A stretch of DNA of 64,000 nt. It comes from Pseudoalteromonas sp. N1230-9 (GTDB lineage: Bacteria; Pseudomonadota; Gammaproteobacteria; Enterobacterales; Alteromonadaceae). The stretch spans positions 855,001-919,000 of the forward strand of contig NZ_CP090419.1 of assembly GCF_032716425.1 (NCBI RefSeq). The letters run 5' to 3'. Each line of letters opens with the position of its first letter. The first letter of the stretch is position 1. The notes under the pieces are model-generated. The model was given only the letters and a program-made list of their open reading frames with translations. It was not told where the DNA came from and ran no database searches. Below, piece after piece: positions 1-11,092 of this stretch. The translations under genes and the position numbers were made by a program.

Positions 1-2608
<2,608 letters not shown>

Positions 2609-2794
2609 CAACGCCAAACGCGTTTTGTGACAGCGTAACAGACAGAAGTTAAAAAACTAAAGTAGACATTTACTTAAAATCAGCATTCCGAATTTTAGTA
2701 GGGTGAACCGCAACGCTTAATGCGAAATCAGTTCACCTTGCGCAAAGGACTCGTAAGCGCTACGCGCTTTATCGAGAATCCTTTCCACGTATTT

Positions 2795-2912
2795 TGCTTG
2801 GTGACAATAGCGTTTTGGACCCACCTGACCCCATGCCGAACTCAGTAGTGAAACGAAACAGCGCCGATGATAGTGTGGCATTTGCCATGTGAAAGTAGGA
2901 CATCGCCAGGCT
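2795..2912 (+). rRNA. 5S ribosomal RNA, copy 1
   Basis: This is a typical gammaproteobacterial 5S rRNA of about 118 nt, with the conserved core CCCATGCCGAACTCAGTAGTG and a closing GCCAGG end. It lies about 185 nt after the 23S gene in the same orientation. The ends are estimated by analogy with E. coli 5S. The core is identical to copy 2. Confidence 0.95.
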
Positions 2913-2968
2913 CCTAATTCAGTCGAAAGACTTTAAATTAAAAATAATAAGAAAATCAAACAGAATTT

Positions 2969-3086
2969 TCTTGGTGACAATAGCGTTTTGGACCCACCTG
3001 ACCCCATGCCGAACTCAGTAGTGAAACGAAACAGCGCCGATGATAGTGTGGCATTTGCCATGTGAAAGTAGGACATCGCCAGGATC
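2969..3086 (+). rRNA. 5S ribosomal RNA, copy 2 (tandem duplicate)
   Basis: This is a second 5S gene with a period of 174 nt. From CTTGGTGAC to GCCAGG, about 114 nt, it is identical to copy 1. Only the flanking bases differ (TG before copy 1 against TT here, and CTCC against ATCC after). A 56-nt AT-rich spacer separates the copies and holds no tRNA. An intrinsic terminator follows directly. Confidence 0.95.
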
Positions 3087-3096
3087 CTAATTAAAG

Positions 3097-3128
3097 AAAC
3101 CCGTTGCAGTAATGCAACGGGTTTTTTC
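3097..3128 (+). terminator. rRNA operon terminator
   Basis: A perfect 10-bp stem (ACCCGTTGCA / TGCAACGGGT) with a GTAA loop is followed by a run of six T. It sits 11 nt after the second 5S gene and is a standard intrinsic terminator for the rrn transcript. Confidence 0.93.
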
Positions 3129-3156
3129 GTATGTCGTCACGCTCTATCCGCGAACA

Positions 3157-3204
3157 GGCAGCCCATGACGCGGGATAAACCCGCTGCTACGTGATAAGGC
3201 TGCC
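3157..3204. repeat. nested inverted repeat downstream of rRNA operon
   Basis: An outer 7-bp inverted repeat (GGCAGCC at 3157, GGCTGCC at 3198) encloses an inner GCGGG / CCCGC hairpin at 3170-3184. The bases are GC-rich compared with the AT-rich flanks, as in REP-like or MITE-like intergenic elements. No copy elsewhere in the window was found by eye. The rest of the roughly 300-nt gap between the rrn terminator and the next gene shows nothing recognisable. Confidence 0.4.
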
Positions 3205-3425
3205 CCAACACGTTTTTCGTCGGGATTTAAATCGCGTGTAGACTTTTAGCCGCAAGCTACCAGCTGAAACACAGAGACATTAGATATTAAGTGTCAGCTG
3301 ATCTGTGCGGGTGTTTGGCTGAGTCTCTCAGCACTTACCCTGCTCATTCTTCACACTTCCACTTGCTTCAGTTACGTTGTTATGCGATAAAGCGTTTTAT
3401 ATTTGTAATACAATTAAGGTTTGCT

Positions 3426-3854
3426 GTGTCTCGCAAGAAAACAACCAAGTCAAAAGGCTCTTCAGGTTTAAACCGTAAAAATAGTGAAGCATTCATCGCT
3501 AAATTCTCATCTCACCCAGATACGCATCTGTGCCCGTCGGGTTTAATGTATAAAGTGATTGATGATGTTGAGGGAGAACGCATAACAGAGTTTGATACTG
3601 TGGTTATTAACCAACGTATTATGCTCGCTGATGGCAGTGTCATTGCCGACAGTTATAAAGCGGGTATGCCTGAGGTGTTCGCTTTATCTGAAGCAATCGA
3701 AGGGTTAAGAGAGGGGTTATTATTAATGAATATCGGTTCTCGTTATGAATTTGTGATCCCCCCAGAACTTGCTTGGGGTAAAAAAGGTAACGGTGGCAAA
3801 ATTGGCGCAAATGCAGTGCTACATTTTGACGTTCGTTTAATGCGTTTAGCTTAA
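3426..3854 (+). CDS. FKBP-type peptidyl-prolyl cis-trans isomerase
   Basis: The 142-residue protein has a lysine-rich N-terminus followed by an FKBP fold. The C-terminal half carries the family pattern GLREGLLLMNIGSRYEFVIP, then LAWGKKGNGG and a final NAVLHFDVRLM strand. FKBPs catalyse prolyl isomerisation in folding proteins. No signal peptide is visible, so a cytoplasmic location is inferred. The open frame extends upstream to 3291, but that stretch has no family similarity. The GTG at 3426 has TAAGG six bases upstream, so I chose it. The gene is monocistronic between the rrn operon and the cobC-like gene. Confidence 0.85.
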   Translation: MSRKKTTKSKGSSGLNRKNSEAFIAKFSSHPDTHLCPSGLMYKVIDDVEGERITEFDTVVINQRIMLADGSVIADSYKAGMPEVFALSEAIEGLREGLLLMNIGSRYEFVIPPELAWGKKGNGGKIGANAVLHFDVRLMRLA

Positions 3855-3938
3855 CTCTCTTTGCATAACTCCCTTAGCATAAGTCGACAGAGTACTTAAA
3901 ACGCGTTAATGTTCACTATTAGTTTACTTAGGAACATT

Positions 3939-4556
3939 ATGGACGCATTTACTTCACGAGTTTACTTTCTTCGCCATGGCGAAATCGCTACGCCAGGCAT
4001 TCTTGCTGGGCAAATCGATGTTGAATTATCGGAGTTTGGTCTTAAGCAAATGCGCCAAGCTTCTGCCGAGCTCATAAATTTAAATGCCATATATAGCTCT
4101 CCGCTCAAGCGTTGCTCAGTCCACGCTGATTATTTAGCAAATCAACACTCACTGCATGTACAGTACAATAACGCGCTGAAAGAGTTTAATTTTGGTGATT
4201 GGGACGGCCAAGATTACCAACAGCTTTGGCAGCAAACCAGTAAACCTCATATCGGTGATTTTTGGCAGCACCCTTGGCAAGTAAAAGTACCCAATGGTGA
4301 ATTTATGGCAGACTTTTACGCTCGGGTAGAGGCATGGTGGCAAACGTTTTTACAATCATTGTGCGAATCTAAGCATGAACAGTCATTGGTAATTAGCCAT
4401 GCTGGTGTGATTAAACAAATTCTCGCTATTGTTTGTCAGATGCCAAAACAATCAGCTACGCATTTAAATGTTTTCCATCTCCCTTATGCAGGGCTAATTA
4501 CACTCGATGTATATATAGATGAACAAGGGCAAGCTTGGCCGAAAATTGTTTTTTAG
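3939..4556 (+). CDS. cobC: histidine phosphatase family protein, probable alpha-ribazole phosphatase CobC
   Basis: The 205-residue protein is a branch-2-size histidine phosphatase. It has the phospho-acceptor motif FLRHGE at residues 10-15, the acid-base Glu in LKEFNFGDWDG, and the second His in VISHAGVI. PNGEFMADFYARV is the conserved helix seen in CobC and PhoE relatives. CobC removes the 5'-phosphate from alpha-ribazole phosphate or adenosylcobalamin phosphate at the end of nucleotide-loop assembly. The family is broad, so the assignment leans on its place just before the B12 riboswitch operon. It precedes the riboswitch and so is not controlled by it. The start at 3939 has AGGAA at a good distance, whereas an upstream in-frame ATG at 3909 lacks one. 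Confidence 0.72.
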   Translation: MDAFTSRVYFLRHGEIATPGILAGQIDVELSEFGLKQMRQASAELINLNAIYSSPLKRCSVHADYLANQHSLHVQYNNALKEFNFGDWDGQDYQQLWQQTSKPHIGDFWQHPWQVKVPNGEFMADFYARVEAWWQTFLQSLCESKHEQSLVISHAGVIKQILAIVCQMPKQSATHLNVFHLPYAGLITLDVYIDEQGQAWPKIVF

Positions 4557-4591
4557 CCATCTAGAGCGATATTCGTTGAATTATTTACTTA

Positions 4592-4715
4592 GCCCGCCAT
4601 AATACTCATATGCTATGGAATGGGGTGAAATTCTCCAGCTGTTCCCGCAACTGTAATCCATATAAATATATGGTCAGCCAGATACTTAGCGCTAACAATT
4701 AATCATCGAGCGGGT
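4592..4715 (+). promoter_or_regulatory. cobalamin (adenosylcobalamin) riboswitch
   Basis: The element contains the hallmark pieces of the class in order: GGGGTGAAATTC at 4622, CCCGCAACTGTAA at 4644, and the B12 box GTCAGCCAGATAC at 4673-4685. The closing P1 stem can be drawn between GCCCGC at 4592 and GCGGGT at 4710. It lies 47 nt before btuD and is the natural control point for the whole cobalamin operon. A short hairpin (GTACT/AGTAC, 4735-4748) follows without a U-run. This suggests control of ribosome access rather than transcription termination, though that is an inference. Confidence 0.93.
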
Positions 4716-4761
4716 CAACTCACGTCATTTTCTGGTACTTAGCAGTACTTTCTGGTGCGTT

Positions 4762-5619
4762 GTGCTTACTCGCCAAGAGAGAAAAAGCTTGCAACAAAAT
4801 AGCCATAGCGCTGCACCATTAATATCAGTGTCTGATTTAAGTTGGGGTACTGCGAATAAAACCATACTTAAATCAATTAACCTTGAGTTAAAAGCAGGGC
4901 AATTTATAGGTTTACTCGGCCCTAATGGGGCTGGTAAATCAAGTCTGCTACGTTGTCTTTATCGTTACTTGAAACCTCAGCAAGGGGCTGTGCTACTAAG
5001 CGGTCAAGATATCTGGCAAATCAGTGCTGATGAATATGCAAAGCAGGTTGCTGTGGTTTTACAAGAGTCTCCATCGCAGTTTAATTTGTCTTTATTCGAT
5101 GTGGTGAGTTTAGGCTTAACACCTCATAAGCGACTTTTTAGCGGCACGTCTGCCAATGATAAGCAACGAATATATCAAGCGATTGAGCAGGTTGGTTTGT
5201 CTCATCACAGTGAACAAGCATTTGATTCGCTCTCAGGTGGCGAAAAGCAAAGAGCACTCATTGCGCGCTCTATTGTACAGCAGCCTAAGTTGCTCATCAT
5301 GGATGAGCCAACCAGCCATCTTGATGTTAAATACCAAATTCAAATAATGGAATTAGCTAAGTCCCTCGATGTAACTGTGCTTGCCTCTTTCCATGATCTA
5401 AATCTCGCAGCGAGTTTATGTGATGAGCTACTGGTGATTGATGAAGGTCGCTTGGTTTGTCAGGGGCAACCAAAAGCGGTGCTAACAGAGCAGCTGTTGA
5501 GCGATGTATTTGGCGTCTGTGCAGCGGTATCTGCTCATCCTCAATCAAGCACTGATAAGTTTATTCCGCATATAACTTATTTCTATGGTTATCAGACACA
5601 GGAGCATCAACATGACTGA
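4762..5619 (+). CDS. btuD: vitamin B12 ABC transporter ATP-binding protein
   Basis: This is an ABC ATPase of the FecE/BtuD group, 285 residues from the GTG at 4762. It has Walker A GPNGAGKSS near residue 54, a Q-loop in LQESPSQF, the signature LSGGEKQR, Walker B LLIMDEP followed by TSHLD, and a switch His in SFHDLN. It would power BtuC-mediated import of cobalamin. The start is uncertain: GTG 4762 lacks a good ribosome site, while the in-frame TTG at 4789 follows GAGAGA at a sensible spacing. Its 3' end overlaps btuC by 8 bp. It is the first gene after the riboswitch. Confidence 0.88.
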   Translation: MLTRQERKSLQQNSHSAAPLISVSDLSWGTANKTILKSINLELKAGQFIGLLGPNGAGKSSLLRCLYRYLKPQQGAVLLSGQDIWQISADEYAKQVAVVLQESPSQFNLSLFDVVSLGLTPHKRLFSGTSANDKQRIYQAIEQVGLSHHSEQAFDSLSGGEKQRALIARSIVQQPKLLIMDEPTSHLDVKYQIQIMELAKSLDVTVLASFHDLNLAASLCDELLVIDEGRLVCQGQPKAVLTEQLLSDVFGVCAAVSAHPQSSTDKFIPHITYFYGYQTQEHQHD

Positions 5620-6601
5620 TGTAATGCGTTTTAGTATATGTGTTGTCGTTGGACTTATTAGTTGTTTTTTAGCACTGAGCTTTGGTGCTGCAAATACACC
5701 GCTGAGTGAGGTTTTCAATGGCCTGTTTAGCCAAGGTAGCGATGAATTTGTGCAGCGCATTATTTGGCAGTTGCGTATGCCAAGAACAGTGCTGGCATTT
5801 TTAGCGGGATCTGGACTGGCTCTTGCGGGATTAATTTTGCAGACCGTAACCCGAAACCCGCTTGCTGATCCTTACTTGTTTGGTATTTCTTCAGGGGCTT
5901 CATTCGGTGTGGTGTGCTTTATAGCCCTAACAGGTGTGAGTTTTGGCTTTAGTATGTCTATCGCAGCATTTGCTGGAAGCTTACTTTCTATGCTGTTGCT
6001 TATTGCTATTGCAGGGCGTCGCCATGTTGGCCAAGTTGAAGCTATGTTACTTGCTGGTGTTGCTTTATCTTTCTTATTTAGTGCTTTGACTAGTTTGTTG
6101 CTTTATTTTAGCGATCCTCAAGCCATAACCGCTATTTTATTTTGGACGATGGGCAGTTTTTCTCGTGCCCAGTGGGACACTCTTTGGCTGCCATTTACCG
6201 TTATTATTGCCTGCATGACTTTGATGATTGCATTTCGTCGTCAGCTTAATGCAATGCTGCTTGGTGATGAAAGTGCTGCGACCTTGGGGATTCATGTGCA
6301 ACGCTTTCGGATCATGATGCTGCTGCTAAGTTCATTAATTACAGCAGTGCTTGTTGCTATGTGTGGGGGCGTTGGTTTTGTCGGCCTGATGATCCCACAT
6401 ATTGTGCGCTACTTTTCACCACAAGGCAGCAGCCATAACTTAGTTATGACATCCTTGGTCGGTGGCATTTTTATGGTGTGGGTAGATGTGTTGTGCCGAA
6501 CCCTACTGAATAACCAAGAACTACCCGTAGGTGTGATCACAGCCGCTATCGGTAGCGTGTTCTTTTTATTCTTACTTTATTTTCGTAAACAGAGCAGGTA
6601 G
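5612..6601 (+). CDS. btuC: vitamin B12 ABC transporter permease
   Basis: The 329-residue FecCD/BtuC-family permease has about ten hydrophobic segments and the family blocks TRNPLADPYLFGISSGA and GGVGFVGLMIPHIVRYF. It forms the inner-membrane channel with BtuD and accepts cobalamin from BtuF. The start at 5612 has AGGAG seven bases upstream and overlaps the btuD stop. An in-frame ATG at 5585 would overlap by 35 bp and lacks a ribosome site. FecCD permeases also serve siderophores, so the B12 role is supported by the riboswitch and cob neighbours. Confidence 0.9.
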   Translation: MTDVMRFSICVVVGLISCFLALSFGAANTPLSEVFNGLFSQGSDEFVQRIIWQLRMPRTVLAFLAGSGLALAGLILQTVTRNPLADPYLFGISSGASFGVVCFIALTGVSFGFSMSIAAFAGSLLSMLLLIAIAGRRHVGQVEAMLLAGVALSFLFSALTSLLLYFSDPQAITAILFWTMGSFSRAQWDTLWLPFTVIIACMTLMIAFRRQLNAMLLGDESAATLGIHVQRFRIMMLLLSSLITAVLVAMCGGVGFVGLMIPHIVRYFSPQGSSHNLVMTSLVGGIFMVWVDVLCRTLLNNQELPVGVITAAIGSVFFLFLLYFRKQSR

Positions 6602-6604
6602 TTA

Positions 6605-7666
6605 ATGTTTAATATCACGCCTATTAATCAGCAATTTTCAGCTGTAATTCAACAAAAAATAGACCTTAAAACAAAGCCGCTAGGCGCTTTGGGTCAGCTT
6701 GAAAGTTGTGCTAAACAATTAACGCTTATTTTTTCAAAGCAACTTGATAGTGAGCAGGCGCTAGTTGCCTTTAAACCGGTTATTTCAAACCCTTCTCTAG
6801 TTGTATTTGCAGGTGATCATGGTGTGGCAAGCCAAGGTGTGTCGATTGCTCCTAGCAGCGTTACATCGCAAATGGTGGCAAACTTTGCAGCTGGAGGTGC
6901 AGCGATTAATGTATTTTGTCGCCAGCTTGGTTGGCAGCTGGAAGTTGTTGATGCCGGAACACTCAGTACTTCACACAATAAAAGTGTGCATAACCAGCGT
7001 TTAGGTGAAATCACTGCACCACTGAATACTGAAATGGCCATGTCAATTAGCCAAGTTGAAAAAGGGTTTGCATTAGCAAAGCAGCGAGTTCATTCACTCT
7101 ATGAGCAAGGTTGTAATACCATCGCCTTTGGTGAGATGGGTATTGGCAATACCACAAGTGCTGCGGCATTAATGGCTGCCTTGTTGTCGTTACCTGCCAG
7201 CCAATGTGTTGGTAAAGGTACAGGTGTGAGTGACGAGGTTGTTGCTAAAAAAATCAAGGTTGTCGAGCAAGCCCTTCAATTACATAAAGCTCATTTTAGC
7301 GACCCACTAATGACACTCGCTGCATTAGGCGGTTTTGAAATTGTACAGATCACCGGTGCCATTTTAGCTGCTGCGGAGCTTGGTATAGCGGTGATTGTGG
7401 ATGGCTTTATTTGTAGCGCAGCGGCGCTTGTTGCAACTCGCATTAATGCAAACGCTCGCGATTACATGTTATTTGCTCATGCCTCAGATGAGCAAGGGCA
7501 TAAAGCAATGCTCAATGCCTTGCACGCATCGCCTTTATTGCAGCTTGATTTACGTTTAGGAGAGGGCACTGGGGCGGCGCTTACCTTACCTTTACTGCAA
7601 GCATCTTTGGCGTTTTACAATGATATGGCAAGTTTTGCCGATGCCAATGTTGAGCAAGTAGTTTGA
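6605..7666 (+). CDS. cobT: nicotinate-nucleotide--dimethylbenzimidazole phosphoribosyltransferase
   Basis: The 353-residue protein matches CobT in length and motifs: KTKPLGALGQLE near the N-terminus, FAGDHGVASQGVS, then GEMGIGNTTSAAA. A Glu that is probably catalytic lies in the C-terminal GEGTGAAL. CobT activates dimethylbenzimidazole to alpha-ribazole phosphate for the lower ligand of cobalamin. The gene begins three bases after the btuC stop, and one base separates its stop from cobS. Confidence 0.95.
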   Translation: MFNITPINQQFSAVIQQKIDLKTKPLGALGQLESCAKQLTLIFSKQLDSEQALVAFKPVISNPSLVVFAGDHGVASQGVSIAPSSVTSQMVANFAAGGAAINVFCRQLGWQLEVVDAGTLSTSHNKSVHNQRLGEITAPLNTEMAMSISQVEKGFALAKQRVHSLYEQGCNTIAFGEMGIGNTTSAAALMAALLSLPASQCVGKGTGVSDEVVAKKIKVVEQALQLHKAHFSDPLMTLAALGGFEIVQITGAILAAAELGIAVIVDGFICSAAALVATRINANARDYMLFAHASDEQGHKAMLNALHASPLLQLDLRLGEGTGAALTLPLLQASLAFYNDMASFADANVEQVV

Positions 7667-7667
7667 T

Positions 7668-8474
7668 ATGAGCGTTGAACAACAGACTTCAAACACAACC
7701 CCAAGTCAGCTTCAGCTATTTTTGCTGGCGCTTAGTTTTTTAACGCGTATACCTGTTAAATTAAACTTTGAGGTATCGAGTAAGGCACTCAATCAGGCCA
7801 GCCGTTATTTTGCATTGGTCGGGGTGTTATTAGGTGTACTTTTAGCGCTCAGCTTTTTGCTGATAAGTTGGTTATTCCCCGCAGCCATTGCAGTCGCGTT
7901 AGTTATGGCGTTTAGCTTGGTAATCACAGGGGCATTTCATGAAGATGGCCTTGCTGATGTCTGGGATGGCTTTGGTGGTGGTTGGCAGGTTGTAGATAAG
8001 CTGAGCATTATGAAAGATAGTCGCTTAGGTACCTATGGTGCTGCGGCGTTAGTAATGGCTTTATTAATTAAGTACCAAACTCTCGTTGCACTTAGCGAAG
8101 TAACCAGTACGCTGATTATTGCACTTGTTTTAGGGCAAAGCTTAAGCCGGGTTGTAGCAACAAGTTTAATTGCAGACATGGACTATGTAAGTCAGGACGC
8201 CACATCTAAAGTAAAACCAATTGCGATGCATTTAAGCACGCAAAGTTATCAAATACTGCTAGCAACTGGCGGTGCGGTGTTAGCAATTGCATGGTTGTTT
8301 TTTGGCTTCACTTTAGGGCAAATATTTATAATCGTCAGTGTACTTTTTGTTACTCGATTACTATTAAAGCGCTGGTTTGAAAAACAGTTATCTGGCTATA
8401 CCGGTGATTGCTTGGGGGCTGCCCAGCAAGTATCTGAGCTTGTTACCTACCTTTGCTTGGTGAGTCTATTATGA
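7668..8474 (+). CDS. cobS: adenosylcobinamide-GDP ribazoletransferase (cobalamin synthase)
   Basis: The 268-residue integral membrane protein has several hydrophobic helices and the family signature FHEDGLADVWDGFGGG near residue 90, followed by IMKDSRLGTYG. It also carries LGQSLSRVVA and a C-terminal SGYTGDCLGAAQQ. CobS joins adenosylcobinamide-GDP with alpha-ribazole (phosphate) at the membrane, the last assembly step of cobalamin. It is packed between cobT and cobU, with an ATGA overlap at its end. Confidence 0.95.
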   Translation: MSVEQQTSNTTPSQLQLFLLALSFLTRIPVKLNFEVSSKALNQASRYFALVGVLLGVLLALSFLLISWLFPAAIAVALVMAFSLVITGAFHEDGLADVWDGFGGGWQVVDKLSIMKDSRLGTYGAAALVMALLIKYQTLVALSEVTSTLIIALVLGQSLSRVVATSLIADMDYVSQDATSKVKPIAMHLSTQSYQILLATGGAVLAIAWLFFGFTLGQIFIIVSVLFVTRLLLKRWFEKQLSGYTGDCLGAAQQVSELVTYLCLVSLL

Positions 8475-8998
8475 GCCAACAACATACTTTAATTTTAGGT
8501 GGTGCTCGCAGCGGTAAAAGCCGTTTTGCTGAGCAGCTGGCAACAAATTCAAACAAGCCGCTTATCTACATTGTCACAGCAAATGCTGGTGATGAGGAAA
8601 TGGCTGCCCGAATTAATAGGCATCAAGCAGAACGCGCTAAGCATTGGCAACTTGTCGAAGAGCCTTTGTATTTGGCTAAAGCACTACAGCAACACAGCCA
8701 AGCTGGAAACTGTATTTTAGTGGATTGTTTAACCCTTTGGTTGAGTAATTGCCTATGCCAGCATGGTGAAGCATTTTGGCTTAAGCAAAAAGCGGCCTTA
8801 CTCGATGTGCAAGAAAAATTGCCGGGTGAGGTGATTTTTGTCAGCAATGAAGTGGGTCATGGTATTGTGCCGCTCGGTGAATTAAGCCGTCAGTTTGTTG
8901 ATCATTCAGGCTGGTTGCATCAAGCCTTAGCACAGCAAGTTGCACGTGTTGAGTTTGTGATTGCAGGTCTTGCACAAACCTTAAAAAGAGAACAATGA
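8471..8998 (+). CDS. cobU: adenosylcobinamide kinase / adenosylcobinamide-phosphate guanylyltransferase
   Basis: The 175-residue bifunctional enzyme has the P-loop [12 protein letters not shown] at the N-terminus. It also has RINRHQAER with the His that is guanylylated in Cob[12 protein letters not shown], and [11 protein letters not shown]. It phosphorylates adenosylcobinamide and transfers GMP from GTP. The ATG at 8471 overlaps the cobS stop (ATGA), so it is preferred over a TTG at 8453 that lies further inside cobS. The next gene again starts in an ATGA overlap. Confidence 0.95.
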   Translation: MSQQHTLILGGARSGKSRFAEQLATNSNKPLIYIVTANAGDEEMAARINRHQAERAKHWQLVEEPLYLAKALQQHSQAGNCILVDCLTLWLSNCLCQHGEAFWLKQKAALLDVQEKLPGEVIFVSNEVGHGIVPLGELSRQFVDHSGWLHQALAQQVARVEFVIAGLAQTLKREQ

Positions 8999-10482
8999 TG
9001 AAAACATTAATGGTGCAAGGCACGACCTCAGATGCAGGTAAAAGTACCCTTGTAGCAGCACTTTGCCGGATCTTTGCTGAGCGAGGCATAAAGGTTGCGC
9101 CCTTTAAGCCACAGAATATGGCATTAAATAGCGCCGTAACCACAGATGGTGGCGAGATAGGTCGCGCACAAGCTTTGCAAGCTGTGGCGGCAAAAGTGCC
9201 CGCAGAAGTCGATTTTAACCCTATCTTATTAAAACCTAACAGCGATACTGGGGCGCAGGTAATCGTTCATGGTAAAGCGCTTTCGAATATGGAAGCGGGC
9301 AGTTATCACGACTACAAAAAAGTGGCGATGGATGCGGTCCTTACTTCGCAGCAGCGCTTAAGTGAGCGTTTTGAATTACTGGTTGTTGAAGGAGCAGGGA
9401 GCCCTGCAGAAATTAACTTGCGCGAAAACGACATTGCCAATATGGGTTACGCCGAGGCAGTTGATTGCCCGGTGATCATTATTGCCGATATCGACAAAGG
9501 CGGTGTGTTTGCTCATTTAGTCGGAACGTTAGCGTTATTGTCAGAATCAGAGCAAGCGCGAGTAAAAGGCTTTGTGATTAACCGTTTTCGGGGTGATATT
9601 GCGTTATTGCAAGGTGGCCTTGACTGGTTAGAACAATACACCAATAAGCCGGTACTTGGGGTATTACCTTATTTACATGACTTAGCACTAGATGCTGAAG
9701 ATGCCGTTGCTATAACTAATCTGGTCGATAAACCGCAATTACGCATAGCAGTGCTACTACTTCCTCATATTAGTAATCACACAGACTTTGATGCGCTGCG
9801 ATTACAACCCGAAATCGATTTACAGTATGTACGTCATACCCAAGCTATTCCAAGTGTTGATCTGATTATTATCCCTGGCAGTAAAAATGTACTTGGCGAT
9901 TTAGCGTTTTTAAAAAATGAAGGTTGGCATAAACAAATAACACGTCATCTACGCTATGGCGGTAAAGTGCTCGGAGTATGCGGTGGGCTGCAGATGTTAG
10001 GTAACTACCTTGCTGATCCACATGCTGTGGAGTCTAATTTAGGCTGCGCAGATGGCCTAGGCCTTGCTGACTTTGAAACCCAATTAGGGCAACAAAAAGT
10101 ACTAAGCCAAGTCTCTGGTATTCTTCATTTAAACAATAGCGATAAAGCAATTTCAGGTTATGAAATTCATGCCGGTATAAGCCAAGGGCCCGCATTTGAA
10201 AAGCCATTTTTAAGTTTTAGTAATCACCCAAGTGGATTTAAAGTAGATGGTTTTATTAGTGATGATAATCAAGTAGCAGGTACTTACTTACATGGCTTGT
10301 TCGATACCCCTGAAGGCGTATCTGAGCTAATAACTTGGCTTGCACCCAATAGCCAAATCAAGCCGATTGATATTAATTTAAACCGTGAACAGCAGTTAAG
10401 CCGTTTAGCAAACGTGGTAGCAGAGAATCTCGATATTGAACAAATCATCAATATTTATGAGAATTTCAATTTAGAGGCATAA
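8995..10482 (+). CDS. cobQ: cobyric acid synthase (glutamine-hydrolysing)
   Basis: The 495-residue protein has an N-terminal ATP-binding amidotransferase domain ([13 protein letters not shown]-loop, then [12 protein letters not shown]). A C-terminal class I glutaminase-like domain carries the nucleophile Cys in [11 protein letters not shown] and the His in [10 protein letters not shown]. CobQ amidates the b, d, e and g side chains of adenosylcobyrinic a,c-diamide. It normally acts before CobU/CobS, so its presence in a set lacking corrin-ring genes suggests use of imported incomplete corrinoids. Two adjacent ATG codons (8995, 8998) are both possible starts. Confidence 0.94.
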   Translation: MMKTLMVQGTTSDAGKSTLVAALCRIFAERGIKVAPFKPQNMALNSAVTTDGGEIGRAQALQAVAAKVPAEVDFNPILLKPNSDTGAQVIVHGKALSNMEAGSYHDYKKVAMDAVLTSQQRLSERFELLVVEGAGSPAEINLRENDIANMGYAEAVDCPVIIIADIDKGGVFAHLVGTLALLSESEQARVKGFVINRFRGDIALLQGGLDWLEQYTNKPVLGVLPYLHDLALDAEDAVAITNLVDKPQLRIAVLLLPHISNHTDFDALRLQPEIDLQYVRHTQAIPSVDLIIIPGSKNVLGDLAFLKNEGWHKQITRHLRYGGKVLGVCGGLQMLGNYLADPHAVESNLGCADGLGLADFETQLGQQKVLSQVSGILHLNNSDKAISGYEIHAGISQGPAFEKPFLSFSNHPSGFKVDGFISDDNQVAGTYLHGLFDTPEGVSELITWLAPNSQIKPIDINLNREQQLSRLANVVAENLDIEQIINIYENFNLEA

Positions 10483-10491
10483 GGAACAACA

Positions 10492-11091
10492 ATGAGCGAA
10501 CAGAATCAAGATAAGCACCAACAGCGCCAGCAAAAAGTAAAAGAAAAAGTCGATGAACGTATTGCTGCTGCGCAAAAAGAGCAAGGTATTTTTCAGGTTA
10601 TTACTGGCAATGGTAAGGGCAAATCGACTTCAGGGTTTGGTACTGTCGCACGCGCTGTTGGTCACGGAATGAAAGCAGCTGTGTGTCAGTTTATTAAAGG
10701 GACTTGGGAGTGCGGTGAGCGTAACCTACTCGAAAAAGCGGGGGTTGAATTTGTTATTATGAACACCGGTTTTACTTGGGAAACACAAAACAAAGAGTCA
10801 GATACTGCTGCTGCACAAGTGACATGGCAAGAAGCGAAAAGAATGCTGAAGGATGAGTCGATTAACCTCGTTATGCTAGATGAAATAACCTATATGATCA
10901 CTTACGGCTATATTGATTTAGACGAAGTGCTAGAAGCAGTTAGCTCTCGCCCTGCTATGCAATCGGTGATAATTACAGGTCGTGGTGCGCACCGTAAACT
11001 AATCGACTTGGCTGATACAGTCAGTGAAGTTAGAAACGTAAAACACGCTTTTGATGCAGGAATAAAAGCGCAAAAAGGGTTCGATTATTAA
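10492..11091 (+). CDS. cobO: cob(I)yrinic acid a,c-diamide adenosyltransferase (CobO/BtuR type)
   Basis: The 199-residue CobA/CobO/BtuR-family corrinoid adenosyltransferase has a charged coiled N-terminus, then the P-loop TGNGKGKSTSG at about residue 39, FIKGTWECGE, and LVMLDEITYMI. It transfers the 5'-deoxyadenosyl group of ATP to cob(I)alamin or precursors, producing the form that the riboswitch senses. An AAGGA ribosome site precedes the ATG. It lies nine bases after cobQ and one base before btuF. Confidence 0.93.
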   Translation: MSEQNQDKHQQRQQKVKEKVDERIAAAQKEQGIFQVITGNGKGKSTSGFGTVARAVGHGMKAAVCQFIKGTWECGERNLLEKAGVEFVIMNTGFTWETQNKESDTAAAQVTWQEAKRMLKDESINLVMLDEITYMITYGYIDLDEVLEAVSSRPAMQSVIITGRGAHRKLIDLADTVSEVRNVKHAFDAGIKAQKGFDY

Positions 11092-11092
11092 C

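Noticed and set aside
3291..3425. N-terminal extension of the FKBP protein by 45 residues
   Set aside because: The extension has no FKBP similarity and no ribosome site, whereas the GTG at 3426 has a well-spaced TAAGG.
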